From Firmicutes bacterium AM31-12AC (GTDB lineage: Bacteria > Bacillota > Clostridia > Lachnospirales > Lachnospiraceae): a stretch of 64,000 nucleotides of DNA. Shown here one piece after another: positions 56,055 to 64,000 of the stretch (positions are counted from its first letter, which is position 1; each line of letters starts with the position of its first letter). The stretch lies in NCBI GenBank assembly GCA_003480425.1, contig QUJA01000002.1, positions 62,001 to 126,000 on the forward strand. Direction: 5' to 3'. The translations under genes were made by a program, and so were the position numbers. The notes beneath the pieces were generated by a model. That model did not search any database and was not told where the DNA came from. It saw nothing but the letters and a program-made list of their open reading frames with translations.

Positions 56055-57605
56055 GTGCAATTAATAAGTATAATTATTGCTATAGCCCTCGCGTTGATAG
56101 TTGGGATTGTTACTCACTTTGTTACGATTTCCAATTTAAAGAAGGATGCAGATTCTAAAATTGGAAATGCAGAATCAAAGGCAAGAGAGATAATCGATGA
56201 TGCCGTTAAAACTGCTGAAACAACGAAAAAAGAAGCGCTCTTGGAAGTGAAGGAAGAGTCTATAAAGACAAAGAATGAACTTGAGAAAGAGACAAAGGAA
56301 AGAAGAGCCGAATTGCAGTCTTATGAAAAACGTGTGCTTGCAAAAGAAGCGTCAGTTGACAAAAGAACAGAGGCAATCGGACAGCGCGAAGCAAGGTTTA
56401 CAGCGAAGGAAGAACAGCTCAGACAGAAAGAACTGAAAGTGGAAGAGCTGAATCAAAAAAGAGTACAGGAACTGGAACGAATCTCAGGACTTACCTCCGA
56501 ACAAGCAAAAGAATATCTGTTAAAAACTGTGGAAGATGATGTGAAGCATGATACAGCTAAGATGATCAAAGACCTGGAGACACAGGCAAAAGCGGATGCT
56601 GACAAGAAAGCAAAAGAATATGTTGTCAGTGCCATTCAGCGTTGTGCAGCAGATCATGTAGCTGAGACAACAATTTCTGTTGTACAGCTTCCAAGCGATG
56701 AAATGAAAGGAAGAATTATCGGACGTGAGGGACGTAATATCCGTACCCTTGAGACGTTGACAGGTGTTGAACTGATTATTGATGATACACCGGAAGCGGT
56801 TGTATTGTCCGGATTTGATCCAATTCGTCGTGAAATTGCAAGAATTGCTCTGGAAAGATTGATCGTAGATGGACGTATCCATCCGGCAAGAATTGAGGAG
56901 ATGGTGGAAAAAGCACAAAGAGAAGTAGAAACAATGATCCGAGAAGAAGGAGAGGCTGCAGCACTGGAAGTTGGTGTAACAGGTATCCATCCGGAATTGA
57001 TTCGCTTACTTGGACGTATGAAGTTCAGAACAAGTTACGGACAGAATGCATTAAAACATTCTGTAGAAGTAGCACAGCTTTCAGGTTTATTAGCCGGGGA
57101 GATTGGCCTGGATGTTCGTATGGCAAAACGTGCAGGTCTATTACATGATATCGGTAAATCCATTGATCATGATGTAGAAGGATCTCACATTCAGATCGGT
57201 GCTGATCTTTGTAGAAAATACAAAGAATCCGCAACTGTTATCAATACAGTAGAGTCTCATCATGGAGATACAGAACCACAATCTTTGATTGCATGTGTGG
57301 TTCAGGCAGCAGACACTATTTCTGCAGCGAGACCGGGAGCAAGAAGAGAGACAATCGAAACATATACAAACAGATTAAAACAGTTAGAAGAGATTACAAA
57401 CCAGTTTAAAGGGGTTGATAAATCTTTTGCTATTCAGGCAGGTAGAGAGATTCGAGTAATGGTAGTTCCAGAACAGGTAACCGATGATGATATGGTACTT
57501 ATGGCTAGAGATATTGCAAAACAGATTGAATTTGAATTAGAATATCCGGGTCAGATTAAAGTAAATGTAATTCGTGAATCACGTGTTACAGATTATGCAA
57601 AATAA
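56055..57605 (+). CDS. rny: Ribonuclease Y
   Basis: RNase Y is a membrane-anchored endonuclease that starts mRNA decay in Firmicutes. The 516-residue protein has one N-terminal membrane segment (~3-25), a long charged coiled coil (~30-190), a KH domain ([28 protein letters not shown], ~218-245) and an HD domain with [17 protein letters not shown] near 362. The start is GTG at 56055, directly after AAGGAGGTG. An upstream TTGACA at 55967-55972 overlapping the recX stop, with TATAAA at 55988, may be its promoter, though the 15-base spacing is short. A terminator follows. Confidence 0.96.
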   Translation: MQLISIIIAIALALIVGIVTHFVTISNLKKDADSKIGNAESKAREIIDDAVKTAETTKKEALLEVKEESIKTKNELEKETKERRAELQSYEKRVLAKEASVDKRTEAIGQREARFTAKEEQLRQKELKVEELNQKRVQELERISGLTSEQAKEYLLKTVEDDVKHDTAKMIKDLETQAKADADKKAKEYVVSAIQRCAADHVAETTISVVQLPSDEMKGRIIGREGRNIRTLETLTGVELIIDDTPEAVVLSGFDPIRREIARIALERLIVDGRIHPARIEEMVEKAQREVETMIREEGEAAALEVGVTGIHPELIRLLGRMKFRTSYGQNALKHSVEVAQLSGLLAGEIGLDVRMAKRAGLLHDIGKSIDHDVEGSHIQIGADLCRKYKESATVINTVESHHGDTEPQSLIACVVQAADTISAARPGARRETIETYTNRLKQLEEITNQFKGVDKSFAIQAGREIRVMVVPEQVTDDDMVLMARDIAKQIEFELEYPGQIKVNVIRESRVTDYAK

Positions 57606-57635
57606 CAGATAATCGGACTGTTTTATAAAAGTATG

Positions 57636-57662
57636 ACCCTTGTCGTAAGACAAGGGTTTCTT
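57636..57662 (+). terminator. Intrinsic terminator after rny
   Basis: ACCCTTGTC (57636-57644) pairs perfectly with GACAAGGGT (57649-57657), followed by a short T-rich run. Confidence 0.8.
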
Positions 57663-57712
57663 TGTATATCCGGTATGTAGAATATTTGCCCGGTACAAGA
57701 AAAGGAGATAAA

Positions 57713-58252
57713 ATGAGTGAACATTTTAAAAGATTAAAAAGAGAATTAAAATTTAAAGGCGCGATTATTGATTTTTATCAGGATACGATGGAGATTGATG
57801 GGAATCATACAGCAACCTGGGATTTTATTAACCACAAAGGAGCTGCGGCTGTTGTTCCTGTTACAAAAGAAGGAAAAATTCTGATGGTAAGACAATACCG
57901 TAATGCATTAGATCGATATACATTGGAGATACCTGCAGGCGCATTGGATGCGGTAGATGAACCGGGAATCGAATGTGCATCAAGAGAACTGGAAGAAGAG
58001 ACAGGATATAAGAGTAACAATTTGGAATGGCTTATCACTCTTCGGACAACAGTAGCATTTTGTAATGAAAAAATAGAAGTATTTGTAGCAAGAGATTTGA
58101 TTCCATCACATCAGCATCTGGATGAAGATGAATTTATCGATTTGAAAGAGTATACATTGGATGAATTGAAAGAAAAAATCTTTTCAGGAGAAATCGAAGA
58201 TTCAAAAACAGTATCTGCTTTGATGGCGTATGCAGTAAAATTTCATCAATAA
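57713..58252 (+). CDS. nudF: NUDIX hydrolase, ADP-ribose pyrophosphatase type
   Basis: A ~179-residue NUDIX enzyme that splits ADP-ribose and related nucleoside diphosphates. The Nudix box is complete: GALDAVDEPGIECASRELEEETGYKS around residues 82-107, with the REL-EE-TG metal ligands. The family N-terminus VVPVTKEGKILMVRQYRNALDRYTLEIPAG fits ADP-ribose pyrophosphatases. The frame is open upstream, but AAAAGGAGATAA marks the ATG at 57713. A spoIIM-like gene follows, the same order (nudF, spoIIM) as in Bacillus. Confidence 0.93.
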   Translation: MSEHFKRLKRELKFKGAIIDFYQDTMEIDGNHTATWDFINHKGAAAVVPVTKEGKILMVRQYRNALDRYTLEIPAGALDAVDEPGIECASRELEEETGYKSNNLEWLITLRTTVAFCNEKIEVFVARDLIPSHQHLDEDEFIDLKEYTLDELKEKIFSGEIEDSKTVSALMAYAVKFHQ

Positions 58253-58322
58253 GAATAAAGTATGTAGTTAAAATGCCCGGCATATAATGGAGTATCAATT
58301 ATGAAAAACAGGAGGAATATCT

Positions 58323-58862
58323 GTGAGATCACTTCAGGTGAAAAAGCAACTTTTAGCTTTTTTTATGCCAGGCTTTTTAATTGGTATTTTATATGCCAAT
58401 TGCTTTTTGAAACAGACAATAGTAGATACGAATCTTTTTGATATTGAAATTTTAAAGAAGTATACAGAAATAAACTCATTTGGAAACATTTATTTCCTCT
58501 ATATTGTCCAAATCCGTCTAATTCCGTTTGCGTTATTAATGGCATTGGCATTTACAAAAATAAAGAAGCTGTTAATGCCGATTGTGGTCAGTGGCAGTGC
58601 GTTTTCGATTGGAATATTACTGACAGTTGCAGTTATAAAAATGGGAATGAAAGGAGTTTTACTTTGTATTGTATCCGTAATTCCTCAAACGATATGTTAT
58701 GTGCCGGCATATTTAGTTTTATTGATATACTGTATGCAATATCCGAGCGGACAGTGGAGCCGACAGAAAACAGTTTTTGTCTTTGGCATGTTGATGATAG
58801 GGATGATGATAGAGGCATATCTGACGCCGGTAATAATAAGAAGTATTTTAAGGCAGTACTAA
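58323..58862 (+). CDS. spoIIM: Stage II sporulation protein M-like membrane protein
   Basis: A 179-residue integral membrane protein with about five hydrophobic segments. A cytoplasmic N-terminus precedes the first segment, and the central part (FSIGILLTVAVIKMGMKGVLLCIVSVIPQTICYVPAYLVLL) resembles SpoIIM, which in Bacillus joins the SpoIID-SpoIIM-SpoIIP engulfment machine. Its position right after the nudF-type gene supports the call, because the family's sequence is weakly conserved. The start is GTG at 58323, preceded by AGGAGG. A terminator follows. Confidence 0.75.
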   Translation: MRSLQVKKQLLAFFMPGFLIGILYANCFLKQTIVDTNLFDIEILKKYTEINSFGNIYFLYIVQIRLIPFALLMALAFTKIKKLLMPIVVSGSAFSIGILLTVAVIKMGMKGVLLCIVSVIPQTICYVPAYLVLLIYCMQYPSGQWSRQKTVFVFGMLMIGMMIEAYLTPVIIRSILRQY

Positions 58863-58866
58863 AAAG

Positions 58867-58914
58867 TATGGTAGCTTCATGTAAATTAAAATGCATGAAA
58901 CTACCATATTTTTA
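58867..58914. terminator. Bidirectional terminator between spoIIM and the spoVB-like gene
   Basis: A 15-bp stem pairs 58867-58881 with 58894-58908 (one G-T pair), with T-runs usable in both directions. Confidence 0.8.
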
Positions 58915-58919
58915 TTGGT

Positions 58920-60236
58920 TTATAGAAAACCAGTGATAGATAAGAAGAATGCAAAGAAGACTGACAAGTAATTGACTGCTGAGCAGTCCCCATAAATAAC
59001 CTTGTATTCCAAAGAGCGGGATGATAAAAAAACACTGAGAATTCTTACAGACAAGCCGAATGTATTAATTAGAAATGTCCATCCTGTTTTACCCAGACCA
59101 TTTATAATACTTAAAAAAGAAGAATTTACATACAAGAAAGGGCAAATCCAGGAAAGCGTTACAATAAAATTTCCGGCTGAATCACTATGAAAAAGAATAT
59201 TTCCGAGTAAATGACCAAAAAGCAGAAAGCATAAACAGGAGAATAAACCAAGAGAAAAACAAAATCTGCTTACTTTTTTTATAATTCGTAGTAAAGAAGA
59301 AGGATCTTGAGCTGCCTGAATCTCAGCAACAGCGGGCATCAACATAATAGACAATGAACTAGTGACAGCCGTAGGGAAAAGAATGCATGGCAAAGCCATT
59401 CCGTTTAATACACCGTAAATCCGAAGAGACTCCGAAGCGGAATACTGAAAACGTCTTAATTGCACAGGGATGGAAATTGCTTCTATACTCTGTAAGAGAT
59501 TAATTAATACGCGATTGGCAGTGAGTGGAATGGACAAAGATAATAACTCGCGTAAGTGACGGGGAAAATTTTTGCATAGATTAGTTATTGTAGTCAAAGT
59601 ACAAGAAAAATAATTAAAAATTTGTGCGGCATATGCGGTTGAAAATAATTCACCTATAACAAGACCACTGACGGCTATGGAAATAGATACGGTATGTCCT
59701 TTTCGGATTAGAAGGAAGAAAAAAATGTAAACGGATAAAATACGAGTACTTTGTTCTATAAGCTGCGAAATAGCAGGAATCTTAGTTTCCTTAAGACCAT
59801 AATAATATCCACAGATACAACTGTGAATAGCACAGAAAGGGAAAGCATAGGACAAGATGATTAGCATGTTTTTACAGCGGGAATCATGTAAAAGCCTATC
59901 GGCGATAAAGAATGCGTTTTTTTGAATAAAGAAAGTACAAAAAAGGGAAAGAAAGAAAGCGACAGTTAATCCTGATAATAAAACTTCTTTGGCCTCATCG
60001 GGTTTGCCAAGAGCCTGTTTGCGGGCAACGGTACGAGAAAGAGCGGTTTCTATACCAGAAATGGAAAATGAGATGCAAAGTGCATATACAGGGAAAATAA
60101 GCTGATAAAGACCGATGCCTTCTTCACCAAAAACACGACTCAAAAAAATACGATAAAAAAATCCTATAAACCGGCTTAGAAAACCAGTTAATGTTAAAAT
60201 AACTGTTCCGAGAATAATTGATTGATTTTTAGACAT
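58920..60236 (-). CDS. spoVB: SpoVB-type MOP-superfamily lipid flippase
   Basis: A 438-residue membrane protein with about 12-14 segments, from the MATE/MOP superfamily branch of SpoVB and MurJ/Amj-like lipid II exporters. The N-terminus (ILGTVILTLTGFLSRFIGFFYRIFLSRVFGEEGIGLYQLIFPVYAL) and the motif SGIETALSRTVARKQALGKPDEA are typical of SpoVB, which is needed for spore cortex formation. It is shorter than Bacillus SpoVB (~518), lacking part of the C-terminus. The ribosome site is weak (AAGG, eight bases before ATG). It could instead act in vegetative lipid II or teichoic export. Confidence 0.83.
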   Translation of the reverse strand: MSKNQSIILGTVILTLTGFLSRFIGFFYRIFLSRVFGEEGIGLYQLIFPVYALCISFSISGIETALSRTVARKQALGKPDEAKEVLLSGLTVAFFLSLFCTFFIQKNAFFIADRLLHDSRCKNMLIILSYAFPFCAIHSCICGYYYGLKETKIPAISQLIEQSTRILSVYIFFFLLIRKGHTVSISIAVSGLVIGELFSTAYAAQIFNYFSCTLTTITNLCKNFPRHLRELLSLSIPLTANRVLINLLQSIEAISIPVQLRRFQYSASESLRIYGVLNGMALPCILFPTAVTSSLSIMLMPAVAEIQAAQDPSSLLRIIKKVSRFCFSLGLFSCLCFLLFGHLLGNILFHSDSAGNFIVTLSWICPFLYVNSSFLSIINGLGKTGWTFLINTFGLSVRILSVFLSSRSLEYKVIYGDCSAVNYLSVFFAFFLSITGFL

Positions 60237-60320
60237 AGAAAACCTTATATAATCACAATTATAAAAAGAAAAAACTGTGATTTCAAAATGCTATTTCTAT
60301 AAAATATTCAATTCCCTTCC

Positions 60321-60380
60321 TTGACAGAACAATAGAAAAATGATATTCTACCAATGTAAAATCCTAGCAGAATAATAGGA
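60321..60380 (+). promoter_or_regulatory. Promoter and possible IscR operator of the isc operon
   Basis: A perfect TTGACA (60321-60326) and TATTCT (60344-60349) are separated by 17 bases. Just downstream is an inverted repeat, TCCTA (60362-60366) ... TAGGA (60376-60380), a likely binding site for the Rrf2/IscR regulator encoded next (autoregulation). Confidence 0.7.
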
Positions 60381-60442
60381 ATTAAAACAGTGGGAAATAA
60401 AACACTAGGAAATAGATGCATAAAAAGTCAGAAGGTGATAAA

Positions 60443-60904
60443 TTGAAATTATCTACAAAAGGAAGATATGGACTGCGTGCGCTGATCGATCTGGCACAAT
60501 ATAGTGAGGAGGAGCCTGTTTCTATAACAAGCATTTCCAACAGACAGGGAATCTCAGAACGTTATTTAGAACAGCTTATGGCAAAGCTTAAGAAAGCAGA
60601 AATCGTAAAAAGTATACGAGGCGCCGGAGGCGGGTATATATTAGGAAAAGATATGCATGAGATTTCAGTAGGAGATGTATTAAGAGCATTGGAGGGAAGT
60701 TTAGATCCGGTAGAATGTTCAGGGCTCAGTGCTGAAGAAGGCTGTTCAGCCTCGGAAAATTGCGTTACCAAATATGTATGGCAAAAGATTAATGACAGTA
60801 TCAATCAGACGGTAGACAGTATTATGTTAGATCAACTTGTAGAAGAAAGTAAACAGAAATGCTGTGATGCAGGTATGACACAGTCTGGGACATGTAAGAA
60901 TTAA
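60443..60904 (+). CDS. iscR: Rrf2-family iron-sulfur regulator IscR
   Basis: A ~153-residue Rrf2 transcription factor. The winged helix is MKLSTKGRYGLRALIDLAQY ... ISNRQGISERYLEQLMAKLKKA, with the wing VKSIRGAGGGYILG. Three cysteines in ECSGLSAEEGCSASENC (spacing C-x8-C-x5-C) are the probable [2Fe-2S] ligands. The C-terminus holds further cysteines (KCCDAG, TCKN). The TTG at 60443 gives the family N-terminus and has AGAAGGTG upstream; the open frame extends nine codons further. It precedes iscS and iscU and probably represses them when Fe-S clusters are sufficient. Confidence 0.93.
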   Translation: MKLSTKGRYGLRALIDLAQYSEEEPVSITSISNRQGISERYLEQLMAKLKKAEIVKSIRGAGGGYILGKDMHEISVGDVLRALEGSLDPVECSGLSAEEGCSASENCVTKYVWQKINDSINQTVDSIMLDQLVEESKQKCCDAGMTQSGTCKN

Positions 60905-60948
60905 GATAAAAAATAAGACAAGATAATAGAACTGGCGGAGGAAATACA

Positions 60949-62133
60949 ATGAGCAGATTAATTTATTTAGATAATGCAGCAACAACAAAAACTGCACCGG
61001 AAGTTGTAGAAGCAATGCTTCCATATTTTACAGAACATTATGGAAATCCATCTAGTATTTATGGATTTGCTGCTGCGAACAAAGAAGTGATTACAAAGCA
61101 AAGAGAAACAATTGCAAATGCATTGGGTGCAAAAACAAATGAAATTTATTTCACAGCAGGTGGTTCGGAATCCGACAACTGGGCACTGAAAGCAACAGCG
61201 GAAGCTTACGAGAAAAAAGGAAAACATATTATCACAAGTAAAATCGAACACCATGCGATTCTGCATACATGTGAATATCTTGAGAAGCGTGGCTATGAAG
61301 TGACCTACCTTAATGTAGATGAGAATGGTGTCGTGGATTTGGAGGAACTCAAAGCTGCAATCCGTCCGGATACAATTTTAATTTCAGTTATGTTTGCAAA
61401 TAATGAGATTGGCACAATTCAGCCAATCAAAGAGATTGGTGAGATTGCACATGAACATGGAATTCTCTTCCATACAGATGCGGTTCAGGCATTTGGACAG
61501 GTTCCAATTAATGTAGATGAATGTCATATTGATATGCTTAGTGCAAGTGGACATAAGTTGAATGGACCAAAGGGAATCGGTTTCTTATATATTAGAACAG
61601 GTGTTAAAATACGTTCGTTTGTTCATGGTGGTGCACAGGAAAGAAAACGTCGTGCGGGTACAGAGAATGTTCCTGGAATCGTCGGAATAGGAAAAGCAAC
61701 AGAGCGTGCAATCAGCACAATGAAAGAACGTACTGCAAAAGAAATAGAATTGAGAGATTATTTGATCGAAAGAATTGAAAATGAAATTCCGTATTGTCGC
61801 CTTAACGGAGATAGAAAAAAACGTTTACCAAATAATGTGAATTTCAGTTTCCGCTTTGTAGAAGGAGAATCCCTTTTGATTATGCTTGATATGAAAGGTA
61901 TTTGTGCTTCAAGTGGTTCAGCATGTACATCAGGTTCATTGGATCCATCCCATGTACTTTTGGCAATCGGACTTCCACATGAAATTGCACATGGTTCTTT
62001 GAGAATGACATTGAGTGAGGAAGTGTCAAAAGAAGATTTGGATTATGTAGTAGACAACTTAAAAGCAATTGTGGAGAATTTAAGAAAGATGTCTCCATTA
62101 TATGAGGATTTTGTGAAAAAACAAAATAAATAA
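60949..62133 (+). CDS. iscS: Cysteine desulfurase (NifS/IscS)
   Basis: A PLP enzyme that takes sulfur from cysteine to supply Fe-S assembly and tRNA thiolation. The 394-residue product has YLDNAATTKTAPEV at residues 5-18, the PLP-Lys motif SASGHKLNGPKG near 200 and the active-site Cys loop SSGSACTSGSLDPSHVL near 322-338, of the NifS-like (group I) type. GGAGG precedes the ATG. The gene stands in the iscR-iscS-iscU-mnmA operon, so its sulfur probably goes both to IscU and to MnmA. Confidence 0.97.
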   Translation: MSRLIYLDNAATTKTAPEVVEAMLPYFTEHYGNPSSIYGFAAANKEVITKQRETIANALGAKTNEIYFTAGGSESDNWALKATAEAYEKKGKHIITSKIEHHAILHTCEYLEKRGYEVTYLNVDENGVVDLEELKAAIRPDTILISVMFANNEIGTIQPIKEIGEIAHEHGILFHTDAVQAFGQVPINVDECHIDMLSASGHKLNGPKGIGFLYIRTGVKIRSFVHGGAQERKRRAGTENVPGIVGIGKATERAISTMKERTAKEIELRDYLIERIENEIPYCRLNGDRKKRLPNNVNFSFRFVEGESLLIMLDMKGICASSGSACTSGSLDPSHVLLAIGLPHEIAHGSLRMTLSEEVSKEDLDYVVDNLKAIVENLRKMSPLYEDFVKKQNK

Positions 62134-62168
62134 AAGATAAACGAAAGAAAACCAGGAGGAAATATAAT

Positions 62169-62612
62169 ATGTATTCAGAAAAAGTTATGGATCATTTTCA
62201 ACATCCAAGAAATGTAGGAGAAATCGAAAACGCAAGTGGAGTAGGTACAGTAGGTAATGCGAAATGTGGAGATATCATGAGAATTTATCTTGATATTGAT
62301 GAAAATCAGATCATCCGTGACGTGAAGTTTAAAACATTTGGATGTGGTGCTGCAGTTGCAACAAGCAGTATGGCAACAGAACTTGTAAAAGGTAAAAATA
62401 TCCAGGAGGCAATGCAGATTACAAACAAAGCAGTTATGGAGGCTCTTGATGGACTTCCACCGGTAAAAGTACATTGCTCACTGCTTGCCGAAGAAGCCAT
62501 CCATGCAGCACTTTGGGATTATGCAGAAAAAAATGGTATTAAGATTGAAGGACTTGAAAAACCAAAATCAGATATCCATGAAGGTGAAGAAGAGGAAGAA
62601 GAGGAATATTAA
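62169..62612 (+). CDS. iscU: Iron-sulfur cluster scaffold IscU/NifU N-terminal type
   Basis: A 147-residue scaffold on which [2Fe-2S] and [4Fe-4S] clusters are built from sulfur supplied by the cysteine desulfurase. The cluster ligands are in [12 protein letters not shown] (~Cys36), [13 protein letters not shown] (~Cys60) and [12 protein letters not shown] (~Cys102). The C-terminus is a long Glu-rich tail ([11 protein letters not shown]), unlike most IscU. The stop codon overlaps the mnmA ATG by one base, so the two are coupled. Confidence 0.96.
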   Translation: MYSEKVMDHFQHPRNVGEIENASGVGTVGNAKCGDIMRIYLDIDENQIIRDVKFKTFGCGAAVATSSMATELVKGKNIQEAMQITNKAVMEALDGLPPVKVHCSLLAEEAIHAALWDYAEKNGIKIEGLEKPKSDIHEGEEEEEEEY

Positions 62613-63680
62613 TGAGCACAGTAGTAGTAGGGATGTCCGGTGGCGTGGATTCTTCTGTTGCAGCATATCTGTTGAAGGAACAAGGATATGATGTAGTAGG
62701 AGTGACAATGCAGATCTGGCAGGATGAAGAACAGGCTGTACAAGAAGAAAATGGTGGATGCTGCGGGTTGAGTGCAGTAGAAGATGCACGCCGCGTAGCA
62801 GCAAATTTGGGAATTCCATATTATGTAATGAATTTCAAACAGGAATTCAAAGAAAATGTGATAGATTATTTTGTGGATGAATATCTTCATGGAAGAACTC
62901 CAAATCCGTGTATTGCATGCAATCGATATGTAAAATGGGAGTCCTTGCTGACAAGAAGTCTTTCAATTGGAGCAGATTATATTGCGACAGGACATTATGC
63001 GAGAATTGATCAGCTTGAGAATGGCAGATATGCGATTCGGCGTTCTGCTACACTGGCAAAGGATCAGACTTATGCACTGTACAATTTGACACAAGAACAA
63101 CTGAAAAGAACATTGATGCCAGTCGGACAGTATTCAAAAGATGAGATTCGCAAGATAGCAGAGAAGATAGGATTATTGGTTGCAAATAAGCCAGACAGTC
63201 AGGATATATGTTTTGTGCCGGATGGAGACTATGCTGCTTATATAGAAGAAAATGCAGGTGTAAAAATTCCGGAAGGTAATTTTGTAACATTAGATGGGAA
63301 GGTTTTAGGAAAACATAAAGGAATCATTCATTATACAGTGGGGCAACGAAAAGGTCTTGGTCTGTCATTGGGATACCCGGCTTTTGTATTGGAAATTCGT
63401 CCGGAGACAAATGAAGTTGTGATTGGAACAAATGAAGATTCAATGACAACCACATTAAAGGCAAACAGGGTGAATTTTATGTCGGTTGAAGATTTGCCGG
63501 AACCAAAAAGAGTTTTGCAAAATCAGATATAATCATAAAGGTGCCTGGTGTACGGTAGAAAAAACAGGTGAAGATGAGATTACCTGTACATTTGAAGAAC
63601 CACAAAGAGCAGTGACCCCGGGACAGGCAGTTGTATTGTATGATGGAGAATATGTACTTGGAGGCGGAACAATCATATGA
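62612..63680 (+). CDS. mnmA: tRNA-specific 2-thiouridylase MnmA, frame broken near 63517
   Basis: MnmA thiolates U34 of Lys, Glu and Gln tRNAs with sulfur relayed from the cysteine desulfurase. The first frame has the PP-loop [32 protein letters not shown] (catalytic Cys), [17 protein letters not shown] and [11 protein letters not shown] (second Cys). It is lost after EPKRV. The C-terminal [25 protein letters not shown] ... [19 protein letters not shown] is in a frame shifted by +1; either two lost bases (one G and one A) or one gained base around 63513-63522 restores about 356 residues. The 3' end overlaps the next ATG (ATGA). It is the fourth gene of the isc operon. Confidence 0.93.
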
Positions 63681-64000
63681 TATTAAGCGACAGCCATATG
63701 CACACCATTTTTTCTACAGACAGTGATACGCCGGTGGAAAAATGATAGATGGTGCAATAGCAAAAGGATTAAGATCAATTTGCATTACAGATCATTTTGA
63801 TAAAGATTTTCCTTCTGATACAGAATTTGGGAAAGATGCTTTTCAATTCGATTTGGATGAATATATGCATACCATGAAAAAAATACAGAAAGAATATGAA
63901 GATAAGATACATATTCGAATTGGAATAGAGCTTGGACTGCAGACTCATTTGCAAGAATTCTATCAAAAACTGACACAACAGTATCCATTTGATTTTGTAA
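63677..64000 (+). CDS. PHP-domain phosphatase (histidinol-phosphatase-like), frame broken near 63740, 3' end outside window
   Basis: The start at 63677 overlaps the mnmA stop. The N-terminal PHP metal motif [22 protein letters not shown] is followed by a stop, but one extra A in the run at 63738-63742 restores [24 protein letters not shown] (second PHP motif) and the open frame continues to the window edge through [10 protein letters not shown]. Only about 109 residues are visible. The PHP fold binds three metals; the family includes HisJ-type histidinol phosphatases and others, so the substrate is not certain. Confidence 0.8.

Noticed and set aside
56520..56990. 156-residue minus-strand open frame opposite RNase Y
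   Set aside because: It mirrors the KH-HD region of rny and has no ribosome site or domain.
1..64000. CRISPR arrays, tRNA or rRNA genes, prophage or insertion sequences
   Set aside because: No regular direct-repeat array, cloverleaf with tRNA consensus, integrase or transposase was seen on either strand.

Overview
The window is a piece of a low-GC Firmicute chromosome, most likely from a gut Lachnospiraceae of the Ruminococcus torques/gnavus (Mediterraneibacter) type. Support comes from the sporulation genes (spoIIGA-sigE, sigG, spoIIM-like, spoVB-like), the division cluster with two tandem class B penicillin-binding proteins, strong AGGAGG ribosome sites with several TTG/GTG starts, an RNase Y, and a DUF5717/DUF5716-type locus that I know mainly from Lachnospiraceae. 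The family-level call is an inference from gene content, not from a search. I see no tRNA, rRNA, CRISPR array, phage or insertion sequence.

Layout. 1-8.5 kb: wall and division cluster (end of one PBP, a second PBP, mraY, murD, ftsW, divIB/ftsQ, ftsZ; no murG between ftsW and divIB). 8.5-10.4 kb: a structured intergenic region and pckA on the minus strand. 10.4-17.5 kb: Spo0A-type promoter, spoIIGA-sigE, a beta-CASP nuclease, a sodium/solute symporter, sigG, a HAD phosphatase and a small acidic protein. 17.5-24 kb: a membrane-anchored FMN-binding-like protein (minus), pth, mfd, a foldase-like lipoprotein and a cytidylate-kinase-like protein (minus). 24-29.4 kb: a three-gene locus of unknown function, consisting of a ~1,100-residue helical-repeat protein, an actin/Hsp70-fold protein and a TPR protein. 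29.4-35 kb: polar amino-acid ABC transporter, purF, purB. 35-40 kb: BspA-like repeat protein, gltX, UvrD-type helicase, DUF1292 protein. 40-44.2 kb: orphan sugar-binding lipoprotein, a GH13 protein that has lost its catalytic residues, a DUF5662-like protein and a histidine phosphatase. 44.2-53.2 kb: MITE-like element, ABC-F ATPase, patatin, ppk, galM, topB and a left-handed beta-helix protein. 53.2-58.9 kb: structured RNA candidate, mgsA, recA (perfect SOS box), recX, rny, NUDIX hydrolase, spoIIM. 58.9-64 kb: spoVB-like flippase (minus), iscR-iscS-iscU-mnmA and a PHP phosphatase running off the end.

Sequence quality. At least eight otherwise normal genes (sigG, HAD phosphatase, DUF5717 gene, ABC ATPase, gltX, ppk, mnmA, PHP phosphatase) are each broken by a tiny indel, seven of them explained by one missing base, mostly in a short run of identical bases. 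Several are essential or nearly so, and the repaired proteins have normal family lengths. I therefore read these as sequencing or assembly errors rather than decay, and annotate each as one gene.

The most interesting biology is the DUF5717/ASKHA/TPR locus (24.1-29.4 kb), the catalytically dead GH13 protein paired with a lone sugar-binding lipoprotein (40.2-43.0 kb), the spoIIG promoter with a long -35/-10 spacing, a second PBP with KTA in place of KTG, a foldable 142-bp element with perfect terminal inverted repeats at 44.3 kb, and an unassigned RNA structure before mgsA.
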